51,565 bases of DNA, taken from an uncultured Bacteroidota bacterium. Its GTDB lineage: Bacteria > Bacteroidota > Bacteroidia > UBA4408. Shown here piece after piece: positions 36,271 to 47,415 of the stretch. The number at the start of each line of letters is the position of its first letter. Position 1 is the stretch's first letter. The stretch covers positions 1 to 51,565 of the forward strand of contig CAIMGI010000082.1 in assembly GCA_903840505.1 (NCBI GenBank). The letters run 5' to 3'. The notes beneath the pieces were generated by a model, which was not told where the DNA came from, did no database searches, and worked only from the letters and a program-made list of their open reading frames with translations. Both the position numbers and the translations under genes were made by a program.

Positions 36271-37485
36271 TTATTCCATTTTCTTTTTGATGGCAGCTGC
36301 CTTTTCAGGTTGCTCTGTCATTAAATATAATTTTTGTAATGTTTGTAGCAATGATTTATAGGTTGCTTTATCTGTGCTGCCAACCTGGTCTGCTTTTTCC
36401 AAATAAGGAAGCGACTGTTTAAATACATCGTCAGCCTTTTTTACTTCAGCATCATATTTCTTTTGGTCTTTGATATCCGATGCTGCGTTATTAATGTTTA
36501 CTGCCTTATTAAAATACATTGCACCAATGTTATAAAGCGCATCAAAATACGAAGGGTTTATTTCCAATGCTTTTTTATATGCAGCCTCAGCCTTTTCGGT
36601 ATATTCTTTTTTCTCAGCATCTGTTGGCTTAGGCTTGTCGGAAGTAGCTAAATTATCATAAAGTGTTCCTTTGTTATAATACAGCACTTCATTGTTTGGG
36701 TCTTTGCTAATTGCAATATCAAGGTTGTTAATTGCCTCTTTAATTTTACCTGATAGTAAATAATAATTTAACTCTTCAATAACCAACATTTTATCGTTAG
36801 GAAAAGCAGCACGTCCTTTTTGTATGGTTGCAATATAATTTGCATCGTCTTTTTCCTGTTTGTATAAACTGGCAATATAGAAGTAAACTTTTGCACCATC
36901 TTTTTCCCCTCCGTATTTAATGTCAATCAACTTTGAATAATACTCTTTAGCTTTTGCAAAATTATTTGCTTTCTCGGCAGCAACAGCAGCATTGTATATT
37001 GCTCCGGTATCAATGATATTAAAATTGGCCGATTTTATATTAATAGACGACTCAAATGCAGCAAATGCATTGGCATAATCTTTATTATTAAAATCTTTAA
37101 CCCCTTTATTGCCATAAAATAAAGCACAATTGTTCAGGAAGTTTTTTGAATCAGCGTAATTTCCTTTTACGTCTAATTTTATACACTGAGCAAATGCTTT
37201 TGCAGCTTCGTCCAATGCTGTTGGGGCTGTTTCTTTTGCTTTAGGATCCTTTGAATTATACAAATCCAAATAAATCTTCCCTCTGTAGCTCCAAGTTTTT
37301 GCATTTTCCTTGGTATCTGCATTTTCGGTAGCCAAATCGATGTATGTTTTTGCATCCAATAAATCGCTTATTGCCTTATCTTTTTGATAATAGCCTAAGT
37401 AATTAATGGCACTAACCACATTTTTATTCTGCGCAAACACCTGTGCAGAGATGGTTGCAAGGAAAATAATAAATAGTCGTTTCAT
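36271..37485 (-). CDS. Exported tetratricopeptide-repeat protein (gyrA-linked)
   Basis: A 404-residue protein with a signal peptide (residues 1-18, ending AQVFAQ) and helical TPR-like repeats from about 25 to 400, including AFAQCIKL, AFAAFESSINI, YYSKLIDIKYG and YKKALEINPSYFDALYNIGA. Periplasmic scaffold or binding protein of unknown target. It lies 3 bases downstream of gyrA, and I recall the gyrA-TPR pair as recurrent in Bacteroidota, which would imply co-transcription rather than shared function. Confidence 0.87.
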   Translation of the reverse strand: MKRLFIIFLATISAQVFAQNKNVVSAINYLGYYQKDKAISDLLDAKTYIDLATENADTKENAKTWSYRGKIYLDLYNSKDPKAKETAPTALDEAAKAFAQCIKLDVKGNYADSKNFLNNCALFYGNKGVKDFNNKDYANAFAAFESSINIKSANFNIIDTGAIYNAAVAAEKANNFAKAKEYYSKLIDIKYGGEKDGAKVYFYIASLYKQEKDDANYIATIQKGRAAFPNDKMLVIEELNYYLLSGKIKEAINNLDIAISKDPNNEVLYYNKGTLYDNLATSDKPKPTDAEKKEYTEKAEAAYKKALEINPSYFDALYNIGAMYFNKAVNINNAASDIKDQKKYDAEVKKADDVFKQSLPYLEKADQVGSTDKATYKSLLQTLQKLYLMTEQPEKAAAIKKKME

Positions 37486-37488
37486 AGT

Positions 37489-40035
37489 TTATGATTCTGT
37501 TGTTTCGTTATTAGTTTCGTTAGTAGTATCAGCATCTCCTTCCGTGCCTTCAGCAATATCCGTTCCAACTTCAGGAATAATCTCTTCTTCCTTGTCAACC
37601 TTCGTTACGGCAGCAATGTCGTCCGATTCTTTCAGGTTGATAAGTCGTACACCTTGTGTTGCGCGTCCAATAACACGTAAGTCGGCAACCGACATACGTA
37701 TCATTATTCCCGATTTGTTAATAATCATCAAATCGTTTTGGTCGGTAACATCTTTAATGGCAATTAGTTCACCCGTTTTGTCGGTAATGTTTATGGTTTT
37801 AACACCTTTTCCTCCTCGTTTCGTAATTCTGTATTCTTCAATGTCCGAACGTTTACCATATCCTTTTTCAGACACCACCATTACGTTTATGTCTTTATTT
37901 TCAACGTCAATGGCAATCATTCCAATTACATCGTTTCCTTTTATACCAGATAAGTTAATACCTTTTACACCCGATGCATTTCGTCCCATTGGTCGCACTC
38001 CAGCTTCATTAAAACGAACAATCTTACCTCCACGTGAAGCCAACATTATTTCGTTTTTACCGGTTGTTAATTTTGCTTCCAATAGTGTATCGCCATCTCT
38101 CACTGTAATGGCATTGATACCATTTTGACGAGGGCGAGAATAAGCTTTTAAAGTCGTCTTTTTGATGATACCATTTTTAGTACACATAATGATGAAGTTA
38201 TTGTTTAGATAATCCTCATCCGCCAAATTTTTAACGTTAATGTATGCTTTCACTTTATCATCTTGAGGGATGTTTATTAGGTTTTGTATTGCTCTTCCTT
38301 TAGATGTTTTATTTCCTTCAGGTACTTCAAAGGCTCGCATCCAAAAACAACGACCTTGCTCGGTAAACAACAATAAATAATTGTGTGTTGATGCTACAAA
38401 TAAATGCTCAAGGAAATCTTCATCACGTGTTGCTGTACCTTTCGATCCTTTTCCTCCTCTGTTCTGTGTTCTGTATTCTGCCAATTGGGTGCGCTTAATA
38501 TAGCCCATATGTGATATAGTAATTACCACATCCTCATCAGCAATCATATCTTCAATTTTAAAATCGTTGGCAGCATAAACTATTTCAGATCTTCGTGCAT
38601 CACCATATTTTTCACGTATTTCAATAAGTTCATCTTTAATAATTTTCATTCTAAGCGACTCATCTGCCAAAATACTTTTTAAGTAATCAATTAATTTCAT
38701 CAATTCTTCGTACTCAGCTTTAATCTTATCTCTTTCCAATCCTGTTAATACGCGTAAACGCATTTCCAAAATTGCTTTGGCTTGTATTTCACTTAAACCA
38801 AAATTGCTCATTAATCCATCTTGAGCTTCACTTGGTGTTGCCGATTCACGTATCAATTTAATAACTTCATCTAAATGATCAAGTGCTATTAAATAACCTT
38901 GTAAAATATGTGCACGTTTCTCTGCTTGTACTAATTCATATTTTGTTCTTCTGATAACTACTTCGTGACGGTGAGCCACAAAATGTACTATCATATCTTT
39001 TAATGTTAACATCATTGGTCGCCCTGCAACCAATGCAATGTTATTGATACTAAAAGAAGATTGTAATTCGGTATACTTAAATAATTTATTCAGTACCACA
39101 TTTGTAATGGCATCCTTTTTTATTTCGTATACAATGCGCATTCCTTGTCTGTCACTTTCGTCACGTATGTCAGAAATTCCTTCTATTTTTTTGTCATTCA
39201 CCAATTCGGCTGTCTTTCGAATCATTTCAGCCTTATTAATCAAATAAGGAATTTCATTCACTATGATTCTTTCTTTGCCCGATGCAGTTTGCTCAATTTG
39301 TGTTTGAGCACGCATTACAATTTTACCTCTTCCGGTTTCAAAAGCATCTTTTACTCCTTCGTAACCGTAAATTATTCCGCCTGTAGGGAAATCTGGAGCT
39401 TTAATGTGTTGCATTAATCCCGCAACATCAATGTCATTATTCTCAATATAGGCTACAATACCATTTATAACTTCTGTTAAATTGTGAGGAGCCATATTGG
39501 TTGCCATACCAACTGCAATCCCCGAAGCTCCGTTTAATAATAAATTAGGGATACGACTAGGCATTACCGTAGGCTCTTCCAATGAATCATCAAAATTCAA
39601 ACGAAAATCAACGGTATCTTTTTCTAAATCCGCTACTATTTCTTCGGCAATTTTTTTCAATCGTGCTTCCGTGTAACGCATTGCAGCAGGGCTGTCTCCA
39701 TCAACCGAACCAAAGTTTCCTTGACCGTCAACCAATGGGTATCGTAAACTCCATACTTGAGCCATACGTACCATTGCATCGTATACCGAACTGTCACCGT
39801 GCGGGTGATATTTTCCCAATACCTCTCCAACAATTCTTGCTGATTTTTTATGTGCACGATTTGATAATACGCCCAACTCAAGCATACCATATAATACACG
39901 TCTGTGAACGGGTTTTAGTCCATCTCGAACATCCGGTAAAGCACGCGAAACAATAACTGACATCGAGTAATCGATGTAAGCATTTTTCATTTGCTCTTCA
40001 ATATTGATTTTGATAATTTTTTCGCCCTCTGCCAT
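37489..40035 (-). CDS. gyrA: DNA gyrase subunit A
   Basis: An 848-residue type IIA topoisomerase subunit that introduces negative supercoils with GyrB. Catalytic Tyr121 is in [10 protein letters not shown]. The quinolone region [13 protein letters not shown] has Ser82 and Asp86 at the positions of E. coli Ser83 and Asp87, so no known resistance change is present. The C-terminal beta-pinwheel has QNRGGKG, the likely GyrA box (the usual form is QRRGGKG), and a second RGGKG segment. The tail after about residue 815 is strongly acidic. Full length. Confidence 0.97.
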   Translation of the reverse strand: MAEGEKIIKINIEEQMKNAYIDYSMSVIVSRALPDVRDGLKPVHRRVLYGMLELGVLSNRAHKKSARIVGEVLGKYHPHGDSSVYDAMVRMAQVWSLRYPLVDGQGNFGSVDGDSPAAMRYTEARLKKIAEEIVADLEKDTVDFRLNFDDSLEEPTVMPSRIPNLLLNGASGIAVGMATNMAPHNLTEVINGIVAYIENNDIDVAGLMQHIKAPDFPTGGIIYGYEGVKDAFETGRGKIVMRAQTQIEQTASGKERIIVNEIPYLINKAEMIRKTAELVNDKKIEGISDIRDESDRQGMRIVYEIKKDAITNVVLNKLFKYTELQSSFSINNIALVAGRPMMLTLKDMIVHFVAHRHEVVIRRTKYELVQAEKRAHILQGYLIALDHLDEVIKLIRESATPSEAQDGLMSNFGLSEIQAKAILEMRLRVLTGLERDKIKAEYEELMKLIDYLKSILADESLRMKIIKDELIEIREKYGDARRSEIVYAANDFKIEDMIADEDVVITISHMGYIKRTQLAEYRTQNRGGKGSKGTATRDEDFLEHLFVASTHNYLLLFTEQGRCFWMRAFEVPEGNKTSKGRAIQNLINIPQDDKVKAYINVKNLADEDYLNNNFIIMCTKNGIIKKTTLKAYSRPRQNGINAITVRDGDTLLEAKLTTGKNEIMLASRGGKIVRFNEAGVRPMGRNASGVKGINLSGIKGNDVIGMIAIDVENKDINVMVVSEKGYGKRSDIEEYRITKRGGKGVKTINITDKTGELIAIKDVTDQNDLMIINKSGIMIRMSVADLRVIGRATQGVRLINLKESDDIAAVTKVDKEEEIIPEVGTDIAEGTEGDADTTNETNNETTES

Positions 40036-40300
40036 TTTTTCTTGTTTTATGTTTTAAAATTCTGTAAAATCGATTGTATGAATCTTTTTTATTTTGACGC
40101 CCGAAGTTACTAAAATACTGTCGTTTTAAGGACTTAAAATTATTAATGAGTTATTAACATTGTTAACACTTTTCTGTTTGTAAAATAAACCTACAAAAAC
40201 TTTGGCATAGGATTCGATGGTTAATTTTGGAATAAATTATTTTGTTTATACATTGCACAATAATAAAGGATACTCACTACGCGTTAAATAGTACTAAATT
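40036..40300. other. Intergenic region between divergent gyrA and clpC
   Basis: 265 AT-rich bases with no credible gene. It must hold promoters for both genes; only imperfect TAnnTTTG-like elements are visible, for example TAACTTCG on the minus strand near 40101. No terminator or repeat seen. Confidence 0.6.
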
Positions 40301-42841
40301 ATGGAAGCTAAATTTTCACCCAGAGTTAAAGATGTCATTACCTATAGCCGCGAAGAGGCTTTGCGACTGGGTCACGACTATATAGGTACAGAACATTTGT
40401 TGTTAGGAATGATTAGAGATGGCGAAGGGATGGCTATAAAAATATTGAATTCCTTAGGAGTGAATTTGATTGATTTGCGCAAAAAAATGGAGCAATCGGT
40501 TAAAACCCCAGCTAAATCTACTAAGAGTTTACAGAATCTACCATTGATAAAACAAGCCGAGAAGGCATTGAAAATAACATACTTAGAGGCTAAGTTGTTT
40601 AAAAGTGAACTTATTGGCACAGAACACCTGTTATTGTCAATCTTAAAGGTAGATGATAATTTGGCAGCAAATGTGTTGGCAAAGTTCAATGTTGACTATG
40701 ATATGGTAAAAGCTCAGATAGATAACTACAATGCCAACGGTTTAACCGATACCAAAGCGGAATTCCCTTCTAATCCTTCTGATAATGATCCGGAAGAAGA
40801 CGAATCGGCTAGTTTTGGTGCTTCATCAAAAAAGACAATCGATCCGAAATCAAAAACGCCTGTGTTGGATAATTTTGGTCGCGACCTTACAAAAGCAGCC
40901 GAAGAAGATAAATTAGATCCTATCGTTGGTCGTGAAAAGGAAATTGAGCGTGTTTCTCAAATATTAAGTCGCAGGAAAAAGAATAACCCAATATTAATTG
41001 GTGAGCCCGGTGTTGGTAAATCTGCCATTGCTGAAGGTTTGGCCTTAAGGATAGTGCAGAAAAAAGTATCCCGCGTATTGTTTAACAAGCGTGTGGTTAC
41101 CTTGGATTTAGCATCATTGGTTGCAGGTACCAAGTACCGCGGACAGTTTGAAGAAAGAATGAAAGCCGTAATGAATGAACTGGAAAAATCGCCTGATGTT
41201 ATTTTGTTTATAGATGAAATACATACCATTATTGGTGCAGGCGGAGCAAGTGGCTCAATGGATGCTTCCAATATGTTTAAGCCTGCTTTAGCACGTGGCG
41301 AAATACAATGTATTGGTGCAACAACCTTGGATGAATTCCGTCAATATATTGAAAAGGATGGCGCTTTGGAAAGAAGGTTTCAAAAAGTAATTATTGAACC
41401 GGCAACTGTTGAGGAAACGATTCAAATTTTAAATAATATTAAAGGGAAATACGAAGATCATCACAACGTAACCTATACCGATGAGGCATTGAAAGCCTGT
41501 GTAAACCTTACTCAGCGTTATATTAGCGATAGGCATTTACCAGATAAGGCAATTGATGCAATGGATGAGGTAGGTTCAAGGGTTCACATCACCAACATAA
41601 ATGTTCCACAAAATATCATTGAGATAGAAAAAAAGGTGGAAGACATTAAAGTAGAAAAAAACAAGGTTGTTAGGAGTCAGAAGTATGAAGAGGCAGCAAA
41701 ATTAAGAGATACAGAGCGACAATTACTCGAGCAGCTTGAAATTGCAAAAAAGCAGTGGGAAGATGACACCAAAAATAACCGTGAATTGGTTACTGAGGAT
41801 AATGTTGCTGAGGTTGTAGCAATGATGACCGGAATACCAGTTCAGCGTGTTGCATTGAATGAAAGCAACCGCTTGATGAATATGCTCGATTCCATAAAAG
41901 GTAAAGTAATTGGTCAAGACAATGCCATCCAAAAAGTAGTAAAAGCAATTCAACGAAATAGGGCAGGCTTAAAAGATCCAAACAAACCAATCGGTTCCTT
42001 TATTTTCCTTGGCCCTACGGGGGTAGGGAAAACTCAATTGGCAAAGGTATTGGCAAGGTATTTATTTGATAGTGAAGAAGCTCTTTTGCGCATTGATATG
42101 AGTGAGTATATGGAAAAATTTGCCGTTACTCGACTTATTGGTGCACCTCCGGGATATGTAGGGTACGAGGAGGGTGGTCAGCTTACTGAAAAGGTTCGTA
42201 GAAAACCGTACTCTATTATATTGTTAGATGAAATAGAAAAGGCGCATCCCGATGTGTTTAATTTATTGTTGCAAGTATTGGACGATGGACAGTTAACTGA
42301 TAGTTTAGGCAGAAAGGTTGATTTTAAAAACACCATCATCATTATGACATCTAATATTGGCTCACGTCAATTAAAAGATTTCGGACAAGGTGTAGGTTTT
42401 ACCACTTCGGCAAAAGCAAACGATGTGGATGCACACTCAAAAGGTGTGATTGAAGGAGCCTTAAAAAAGGCCTTTGCTCCTGAGTTTTTAAACCGAATTG
42501 ACGATGTTGTAATGTTCAATTCATTAAGCAGAGAAGACATTCATATCATTATTGATATTGAACTTAAAAACTTGTACGGACGAGTTGAATCCTTGGGTTA
42601 CAAAATTAAATTAACAGAAAAAGCAAAAGATTTTATTGCCGACAAAGGATACGATGTTAATTTCGGTGCTCGACCGTTAAAACGTGCAATCCAAAAATAC
42701 CTTGAGGATCCATTGGCAGAAGAAATCTTAAAATCGAAACTTGCTGAAGGTGATTCTATAGAAGTTGATTTGGATGAAGAAAAGCAAGAAATTACAATGA
42801 AGACAATTAAAGCGAAGAAGAAAAAGACAAAGGAAGAGTAA
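40301..42841 (+). CDS. clpC: ATP-dependent Clp protease ATPase subunit ClpC
   Basis: An 846-residue AAA+ unfoldase that feeds substrates to ClpP. Two Clp_N repeats (about 1-145, YIGTEHLLLGMIRD and LIGTEHLLLSILK), an Asp/Glu/Ser-rich linker (about 150-195), the first AAA module with Walker A GEPGVGKSA and Walker B ILFIDEIHT, a UVR-type middle segment (KYEEAAKLRDTERQLLEQLE region, about 465-490) and the second AAA module with GPTGVGKTQ, LLDEIEKAHPD and a C-terminal sensor region. The middle segment identifies ClpC rather than ClpA or ClpB. The Lys-rich tail is unremarkable. Confidence 0.95.
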   Translation: MEAKFSPRVKDVITYSREEALRLGHDYIGTEHLLLGMIRDGEGMAIKILNSLGVNLIDLRKKMEQSVKTPAKSTKSLQNLPLIKQAEKALKITYLEAKLFKSELIGTEHLLLSILKVDDNLAANVLAKFNVDYDMVKAQIDNYNANGLTDTKAEFPSNPSDNDPEEDESASFGASSKKTIDPKSKTPVLDNFGRDLTKAAEEDKLDPIVGREKEIERVSQILSRRKKNNPILIGEPGVGKSAIAEGLALRIVQKKVSRVLFNKRVVTLDLASLVAGTKYRGQFEERMKAVMNELEKSPDVILFIDEIHTIIGAGGASGSMDASNMFKPALARGEIQCIGATTLDEFRQYIEKDGALERRFQKVIIEPATVEETIQILNNIKGKYEDHHNVTYTDEALKACVNLTQRYISDRHLPDKAIDAMDEVGSRVHITNINVPQNIIEIEKKVEDIKVEKNKVVRSQKYEEAAKLRDTERQLLEQLEIAKKQWEDDTKNNRELVTEDNVAEVVAMMTGIPVQRVALNESNRLMNMLDSIKGKVIGQDNAIQKVVKAIQRNRAGLKDPNKPIGSFIFLGPTGVGKTQLAKVLARYLFDSEEALLRIDMSEYMEKFAVTRLIGAPPGYVGYEEGGQLTEKVRRKPYSIILLDEIEKAHPDVFNLLLQVLDDGQLTDSLGRKVDFKNTIIIMTSNIGSRQLKDFGQGVGFTTSAKANDVDAHSKGVIEGALKKAFAPEFLNRIDDVVMFNSLSREDIHIIIDIELKNLYGRVESLGYKIKLTEKAKDFIADKGYDVNFGARPLKRAIQKYLEDPLAEEILKSKLAEGDSIEVDLDEEKQEITMKTIKAKKKKTKEE

Positions 42842-42860
42842 TTGTGAAAAGCATTAAAAC

Positions 42861-42895
42861 AAAAAAGGGGCGAGTTTTACACTCGCCCCTTTTTT
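42861..42895. terminator. Bidirectional rho-independent terminator
   Basis: A 15-bp stem built on GGGGCGAGT / ACTCGCCCC with flanking A6 and T6 and a 5-base loop, between convergent clpC and ndk. Confidence 0.93.
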
Positions 42896-42908
42896 GTTTT
42901 ATTTGTAA

Positions 42909-43328
42909 TTAGTAACGCTCTAATTGAGAAAAGTAAAAATTGCCTTCTATCTCCGCATTTGCATCGCTGTCAGAACCGTGAACAGCATTTGCTGCAATTG
43001 ATTCAGCATAAATTTTACGAATAGTGCCTTCAGCTGCTTCTTTAGGATTTGTTGCACCAATCAATGTTCTGAAATCGGCTACAGCATTTTCTTTTTCCAA
43101 AATGGCTGCTACTATTGGTCCTGACGACATATATTGTACCAATTCACCATAAAAGGGACGCTCTTTGTGAACTTCATAAAATTTACCTGCAGCCTCAGCA
43201 CTTAGTTTAGTGTATTTCATTGCCACTACTCTAAAACCTGCATCGTTTATCATTTTTAAAATCCCACCTATGTAGTTTTTTGCTACAGCATCGGGCTTTA
43301 TCATAGTAAATGTTCTATTTGTTGCCAT
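42909..43328 (-). CDS. ndk: Nucleoside diphosphate kinase
   Basis: A 139-residue enzyme that equilibrates NTP and NDP pools. The phosphorylated residue is His117 in [24 protein letters not shown] is the N-terminal strand-helix, and [18 protein letters not shown] the substrate-binding block. Full length. Its TAnnTTTG match (TACTTTTG, minus strand, 43353-43360) lies about 25 bases upstream of the start. Neighbouring thyA and folA point to a nucleotide-metabolism cluster, though on the other strand. Confidence 0.96.
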   Translation of the reverse strand: MATNRTFTMIKPDAVAKNYIGGILKMINDAGFRVVAMKYTKLSAEAAGKFYEVHKERPFYGELVQYMSSGPIVAAILEKENAVADFRTLIGATNPKEAAEGTIRKIYAESIAANAVHGSDSDANAEIEGNFYFSQLERY

Positions 43329-43521
43329 TTTTGTTTATTTATTATTTTGCTGCAAAAGTATAAAATTATACTGTGTAAAAAAGCAATCTATAGCAACTAA
43401 TAGCTATATAGTTTTGAATTTCTGCTCAATATACTATGTATAATGTGTTGAAAACATGGAGAGCCGTACTTGCTTACCACATAGGTAAATTCCCTATTTT
43501 TGCTTAGTAATTTATGCCGAT

Positions 43522-44316
43522 ATGAAACAATTTCACGATTTAATGACCCACGTTTTGGAGCAAGGGGTAGTCAAAACAGACCGAACAGGTACCGGAACAA
43601 AAAGTGTTTTTGGCTATCAGATGCGGTTTAATTTGCAAGAGGGTTTCCCTTTACTTACTACTAAAAAGTTACATATCAAATCCATATTACACGAATTGCT
43701 ATGGTTTTTAACGGGCGATACAAACATTAAATATTTGAAAGATAATGGAGTAAGTATATGGGATGAATGGGCAGATGAAAATGGAAATTTAGGACCTGTA
43801 TATGGTTATCAGTGGCGCAGCTGGCCTGCCGCCAATGGAAAACATATCGATCAGATAGCGCAAGTAGTAAATCAATTGAAAAATAATCCCGATAGCAGAA
43901 GAATGATAGTGAGCGCTTGGAATGTGGCAGAAATAGAGAATATGAAGCTGCCGCCTTGTCACGCTTTTTTTCAGTTTTATGTTGCCGATGGAAAATTAAG
44001 TTGTCAATTGTATCAACGCAGTGCCGATATTTTTTTGGGAGTACCTTTTAACATTGCGTCTTATGCTATGCTTACAATGATGATGGCGCAGGTGTGTAAT
44101 TTACAGGTTGGCGATTTTATTCATACTTTAGGTGATGCACACATTTATTCAAATCACATTGAACAAGCAAAACTCCAACTGTCAAGAGACTTAAGGCCTT
44201 TGCCTACCTTGAAAATAAATCCTGCCGTTTCTAGTATTTTTGATTTTAAATTTGAGGATTTTACTATTGAAAATTATAATCCTCATCCTCACATTAAAGC
44301 TTCGGTAGCTGTCTGA
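43522..44316 (+). CDS. thyA: Thymidylate synthase
   Basis: A 264-residue ThyA that methylates dUMP with methylene-tetrahydrofolate. Catalytic Cys146 is in [25 protein letters not shown] binds the phosphate, and [21 protein letters not shown] is the nucleotide block. The C-terminal IKASVAV is the expected closing tail. It produces dihydrofolate, which the DHFR encoded downstream at 45954 recycles. Confidence 0.97.
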   Translation: MKQFHDLMTHVLEQGVVKTDRTGTGTKSVFGYQMRFNLQEGFPLLTTKKLHIKSILHELLWFLTGDTNIKYLKDNGVSIWDEWADENGNLGPVYGYQWRSWPAANGKHIDQIAQVVNQLKNNPDSRRMIVSAWNVAEIENMKLPPCHAFFQFYVADGKLSCQLYQRSADIFLGVPFNIASYAMLTMMMAQVCNLQVGDFIHTLGDAHIYSNHIEQAKLQLSRDLRPLPTLKINPAVSSIFDFKFEDFTIENYNPHPHIKASVAV

Positions 44317-44348
44317 TTTTTTACTATTTTAGTACAAAATATAATTCT

Positions 44349-45950
44349 ATGCGCGCTACATTTTTTTATTTTTCAATAATAGTATTGCTATTAACAGCAA
44401 TCATAGGGTATTATTACCACGGATTTTTATGGTCGTTGTGTATTACCATACCACTTATTTTAGTTGGTGTCAACGATATTCTTCAACCAAGCCAAACTAT
44501 TCGCAGGAATTACCCTGTGATTGGACGAATGCGCTATTGGGCAGAGTGGATGCGTCCTAAAATTTACCAATATTTTATTGAATCAGATACAGATGGCGCA
44601 CCCTATAATAGATTAAACAGAAATGTAATTTATCAGCGTGCTAAAAAAGTAAACGACACAACCCCTTTTGGTACCCAGTTAAATGTATATGAAGTAGGTT
44701 ATGAATGGTTAAATCACAGTATATCGCCCCTTCATCACGATAAGGTAGATAATAACCCCAGAGTGATGGTGGGAGGACCTGATTGTAAACAACCTTATTC
44801 TGCGAGTATTTTTAATGTATCAGCAATGAGTTTTGGTTCATTGAGCAAAAATGCGATTATGGCTTTGAATGGCGGAGCTAAAATAGGAGGATTTGCTCAC
44901 AATACAGGTGAAGGCGGATTAAGCCCTTACCATATAGAACCCGGTGGCGATATTATTTGGCAAATAGGAACAGGCTATTTTGGTTGCCGTCACGCTGACG
45001 GAACATTTAATTATGAAGAATTTGCGAATCGTGCCGTGTTGCCCAATGTAAAAATGATTGAGATAAAACTTTCTCAAGGTGCAAAACCCGGTCACGGTGG
45101 AATATTGCCTGCAAAGAAAGTAACCGATGAAATAGCAAAAATACGTTTGGTTGAAAAAGGGAAGGATGTACTTTCTCCACCTTCTCACAATGCTTTTTCA
45201 AATCCGGTGGAAATGCTACAATTTATTGAAAAATTGCGCAACTTATCAGGTGGAAAACCGGTAGGGTTTAAATTGTGTGTAGGAAGAAAAAGTCAGTTTA
45301 TTGCCATTTGCAAAGCAATGGTAAAAACCAATATTATGCCCGACTTTATTACAGTTGATGGGGGAGAAGGTGGTACAGGTGCTGCTCCATTAGAATTTTC
45401 TAATTCAGTAGGAATGCCTTTGCGCGATGGATTGGCATTTGTATACGATACCTTGAACGGATTTGCTTTGAAGCGTCACATTAAAATAATTGCTTCCGGC
45501 AAGGTAGCAAGTGGTTTTGATTTAGTGAAGAACCTTTCTTTAGGAGCAGATATGTGTAATGCTGCTCGTGCAATGATGATTTCTTTAGGTTGTATACAAG
45601 CGCTGGAATGCAATACAAACAAATGTCCTACAGGAGTTGCTACCCAGGACAATAATTTAGCAAAAGGTTTAGATGTAAACGATAAAAAAGTAAGAGTTGC
45701 TAATTTTCACGGTGAGACTGTTAAAAGTGCTGTTGAATTATTGGCTGCAGCCGGAATAAACCATCCAAGTAAATTGCACCGTTCGTACATTTATAGAAGG
45801 GTAAGTGCTGCAACCATTCAGACTTATGCAGAAACCTATCCGTATATGTTGCGAGGAAGTTTATTGGAGCCGCCTTTTCCACCGGCATACGAATTGGATA
45901 TGGCAAACAGTAGTGCCGAAACATTTGAACATTCTATCTCATACGCATAG
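44349..45950 (+). CDS. FMN-binding glutamate synthase-family protein
   Basis: A 533-residue membrane-anchored protein: two N-terminal helices (about 5-45), then a glutamate-synthase-like TIM barrel that binds FMN. Family motifs: SAMSFGSLSKNAIMALNGGA (split here), HNTGEGGLSPYH, LSQGAKPGHGGILPAKKVT, TVDGGEGGTGAAPLEFSN, and the cysteine region CIQALECNTNKCPTGVATQ that could carry an iron-sulfur cluster. It lacks the amidotransferase domain of GltB. The reaction of this short group is not settled. It sits 32 bases after thyA and 3 bases before folA. Confidence 0.9.
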   Translation: MRATFFYFSIIVLLLTAIIGYYYHGFLWSLCITIPLILVGVNDILQPSQTIRRNYPVIGRMRYWAEWMRPKIYQYFIESDTDGAPYNRLNRNVIYQRAKKVNDTTPFGTQLNVYEVGYEWLNHSISPLHHDKVDNNPRVMVGGPDCKQPYSASIFNVSAMSFGSLSKNAIMALNGGAKIGGFAHNTGEGGLSPYHIEPGGDIIWQIGTGYFGCRHADGTFNYEEFANRAVLPNVKMIEIKLSQGAKPGHGGILPAKKVTDEIAKIRLVEKGKDVLSPPSHNAFSNPVEMLQFIEKLRNLSGGKPVGFKLCVGRKSQFIAICKAMVKTNIMPDFITVDGGEGGTGAAPLEFSNSVGMPLRDGLAFVYDTLNGFALKRHIKIIASGKVASGFDLVKNLSLGADMCNAARAMMISLGCIQALECNTNKCPTGVATQDNNLAKGLDVNDKKVRVANFHGETVKSAVELLAAAGINHPSKLHRSYIYRRVSAATIQTYAETYPYMLRGSLLEPPFPPAYELDMANSSAETFEHSISYA

Positions 45951-45953
45951 TTA

Positions 45954-46457
45954 ATGAAACTATCAATAATAGTGGCTGTTGCTAAAAAAAATGTGATAGG
46001 TAAAAACAATGCACTCATTTGGCATTTACCTGCTGATATGAAATTTTTTAAGGAAAAAACAAGCGGACATTGTATTATAACAGGAAGAAAGAATTACGAG
46101 TCCATTCCTGAAAAATACAGGCCACTCATCAATAGAACCAATATTGTTGTTACACATCAAAAGAATTATTCCGCACCCGGAACGATAGTAGTACATACCA
46201 TTGCAGATGCATTAAAAGAAGCAGAGTCAAGAAAAGATGACGAGGTGTTTATTATTGGTGGTGCCGAAATTTATAAGCAAACTATTGATAAGGTGAATAC
46301 AATCTACTTGACCCAAATTGATGAAAATTTTGACGGTGATGTTTTTTTTCCTGAAATTGATACCTTAAATTGGAAATTAACGGAAACAGTTCCTGGAATT
46401 GTAAACGAAAAAAATACATACTCACATTCATTTATGAAATACGAACGAATAAAATAA
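45954..46457 (+). CDS. folA: Dihydrofolate reductase
   Basis: A 167-residue DHFR that regenerates tetrahydrofolate. IIVAVAKKNVIGKNNALIWHLPADMKFFKEKT is typical (residues 3-34), with the catalytic acidic Asp in the PADMKFF segment; ITGRKNYESIP, the NIVVTHQ strand and EVFIIGGAEIYKQTI complete the NADPH site. It starts 3 bases after the stop of the glutamate-synthase-like gene, and with thyA forms a dTMP-cycle unit. Confidence 0.95.
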   Translation: MKLSIIVAVAKKNVIGKNNALIWHLPADMKFFKEKTSGHCIITGRKNYESIPEKYRPLINRTNIVVTHQKNYSAPGTIVVHTIADALKEAESRKDDEVFIIGGAEIYKQTIDKVNTIYLTQIDENFDGDVFFPEIDTLNWKLTETVPGIVNEKNTYSHSFMKYERIK

Positions 46458-46461
46458 TTGT

Positions 46462-47280
46462 ATGAAAAAGATTGCTCTGTTTAGTTTAGCATTTATAGCT
46501 TGTTTGTTTTCATTGTCCTGCAGAAAATCTGACAGAAATAACGATAAAGAAGTTTTTTCGGTGATGGATAATATAATGGCAGTTAATTTTATAAATGATT
46601 TATACAATCAAGTAATGGAAGGCGCTTCATTACAAACAGAGTTAAATAAAGTACAATCAACGTGTGCTACTTACACGGTTACAGCAGCAGCTCCCGACAC
46701 TGTATTTCCCAAAACATTAACAATTGATTTTGGAATATCCAATTGTGTTGATGCAAACAATGTAAATCATCGTGGACAAATTATAGCTGTATTTTCCAAT
46801 AAATACAAAGTGTTAAATGCAACCATAGTTATTACTTTTTTGAATTATTTTTACAAGGATATGGAGATTAATGGCACTTTCACAATCACCAACAAAGGAC
46901 TAAATGCAGCCGGGAATAAAGTGTTTTATATTACCACAACAGATGCTACCATTTATACCCAGGATAAAAAATCGTATGTGTATTACAATTGTATGTTTAA
47001 AAAGGAGTGCATCGCGGGAACAGGAACTCCTGAAATTACAGATGATACCTTTATGCTTACAGGCACTGCGAGCGGCATAAATCAATTGGGGAATACATTT
47101 ACAAGTGTTATTGAAACAGCCTTATCTGTTGATAACAATTGTAAGCATATAGTAAGTGGTATACTTAAAGTAACGCCCAAAAATTTGTCGGTGCGAAAAT
47201 TAAATTATGGCGATGGAGGTTGTGATGGTGCTATGACATTTAATATAAATGGGGCAACAAACAATGTTGTAGAAGAGTAA
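46462..47280 (+). CDS. Lipoprotein, first of three paralogues
   Basis: A 272-residue lipoprotein: lipobox SLSC with Cys20 lipidated. The mature protein shares with the next two genes the pattern TIDFG..NC, a RGQI segment, a NYF segment, NKGLNAAGN, CKHIVSG and GGCD near the end. Four cysteines at matching positions could form two disulfides. It is the most divergent copy and begins 4 bases after folA, so it may be transcribed with it. No family recognised. Confidence 0.8.
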   Translation: MKKIALFSLAFIACLFSLSCRKSDRNNDKEVFSVMDNIMAVNFINDLYNQVMEGASLQTELNKVQSTCATYTVTAAAPDTVFPKTLTIDFGISNCVDANNVNHRGQIIAVFSNKYKVLNATIVITFLNYFYKDMEINGTFTITNKGLNAAGNKVFYITTTDATIYTQDKKSYVYYNCMFKKECIAGTGTPEITDDTFMLTGTASGINQLGNTFTSVIETALSVDNNCKHIVSGILKVTPKNLSVRKLNYGDGGCDGAMTFNINGATNNVVEE

Positions 47281-47415
47281 TTTATTGTCCTGTTTTTCAG
47301 ACAGTTAAAATTTTATTTTTAATTTTTTTAGGACTTGCTTAAACCTTACAGGTTATGTTGCGTCATAGCTACAAAACCGGTAAAAAATTAAACAAACATT
47401 ATAAAACTAAAAGCT

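Noticed and set aside
39775-39800. Possible quinolone-resistance change in gyrA
   Set aside because: Ser82 and Asp86 (E. coli Ser83/Asp87) are the usual susceptible residues.
43357-43372. AGTATAA/TTATACT hairpin upstream of ndk
   Set aside because: Only 7 bp, AT-rich, with a 2-base loop; it overlaps the ndk promoter and is likely chance, though an operator cannot be excluded.
43435-43506. A 23-codon frame upstream of thyA
   Set aside because: No ribosome binding site, mixed composition and no hydrophobic or basic pattern.
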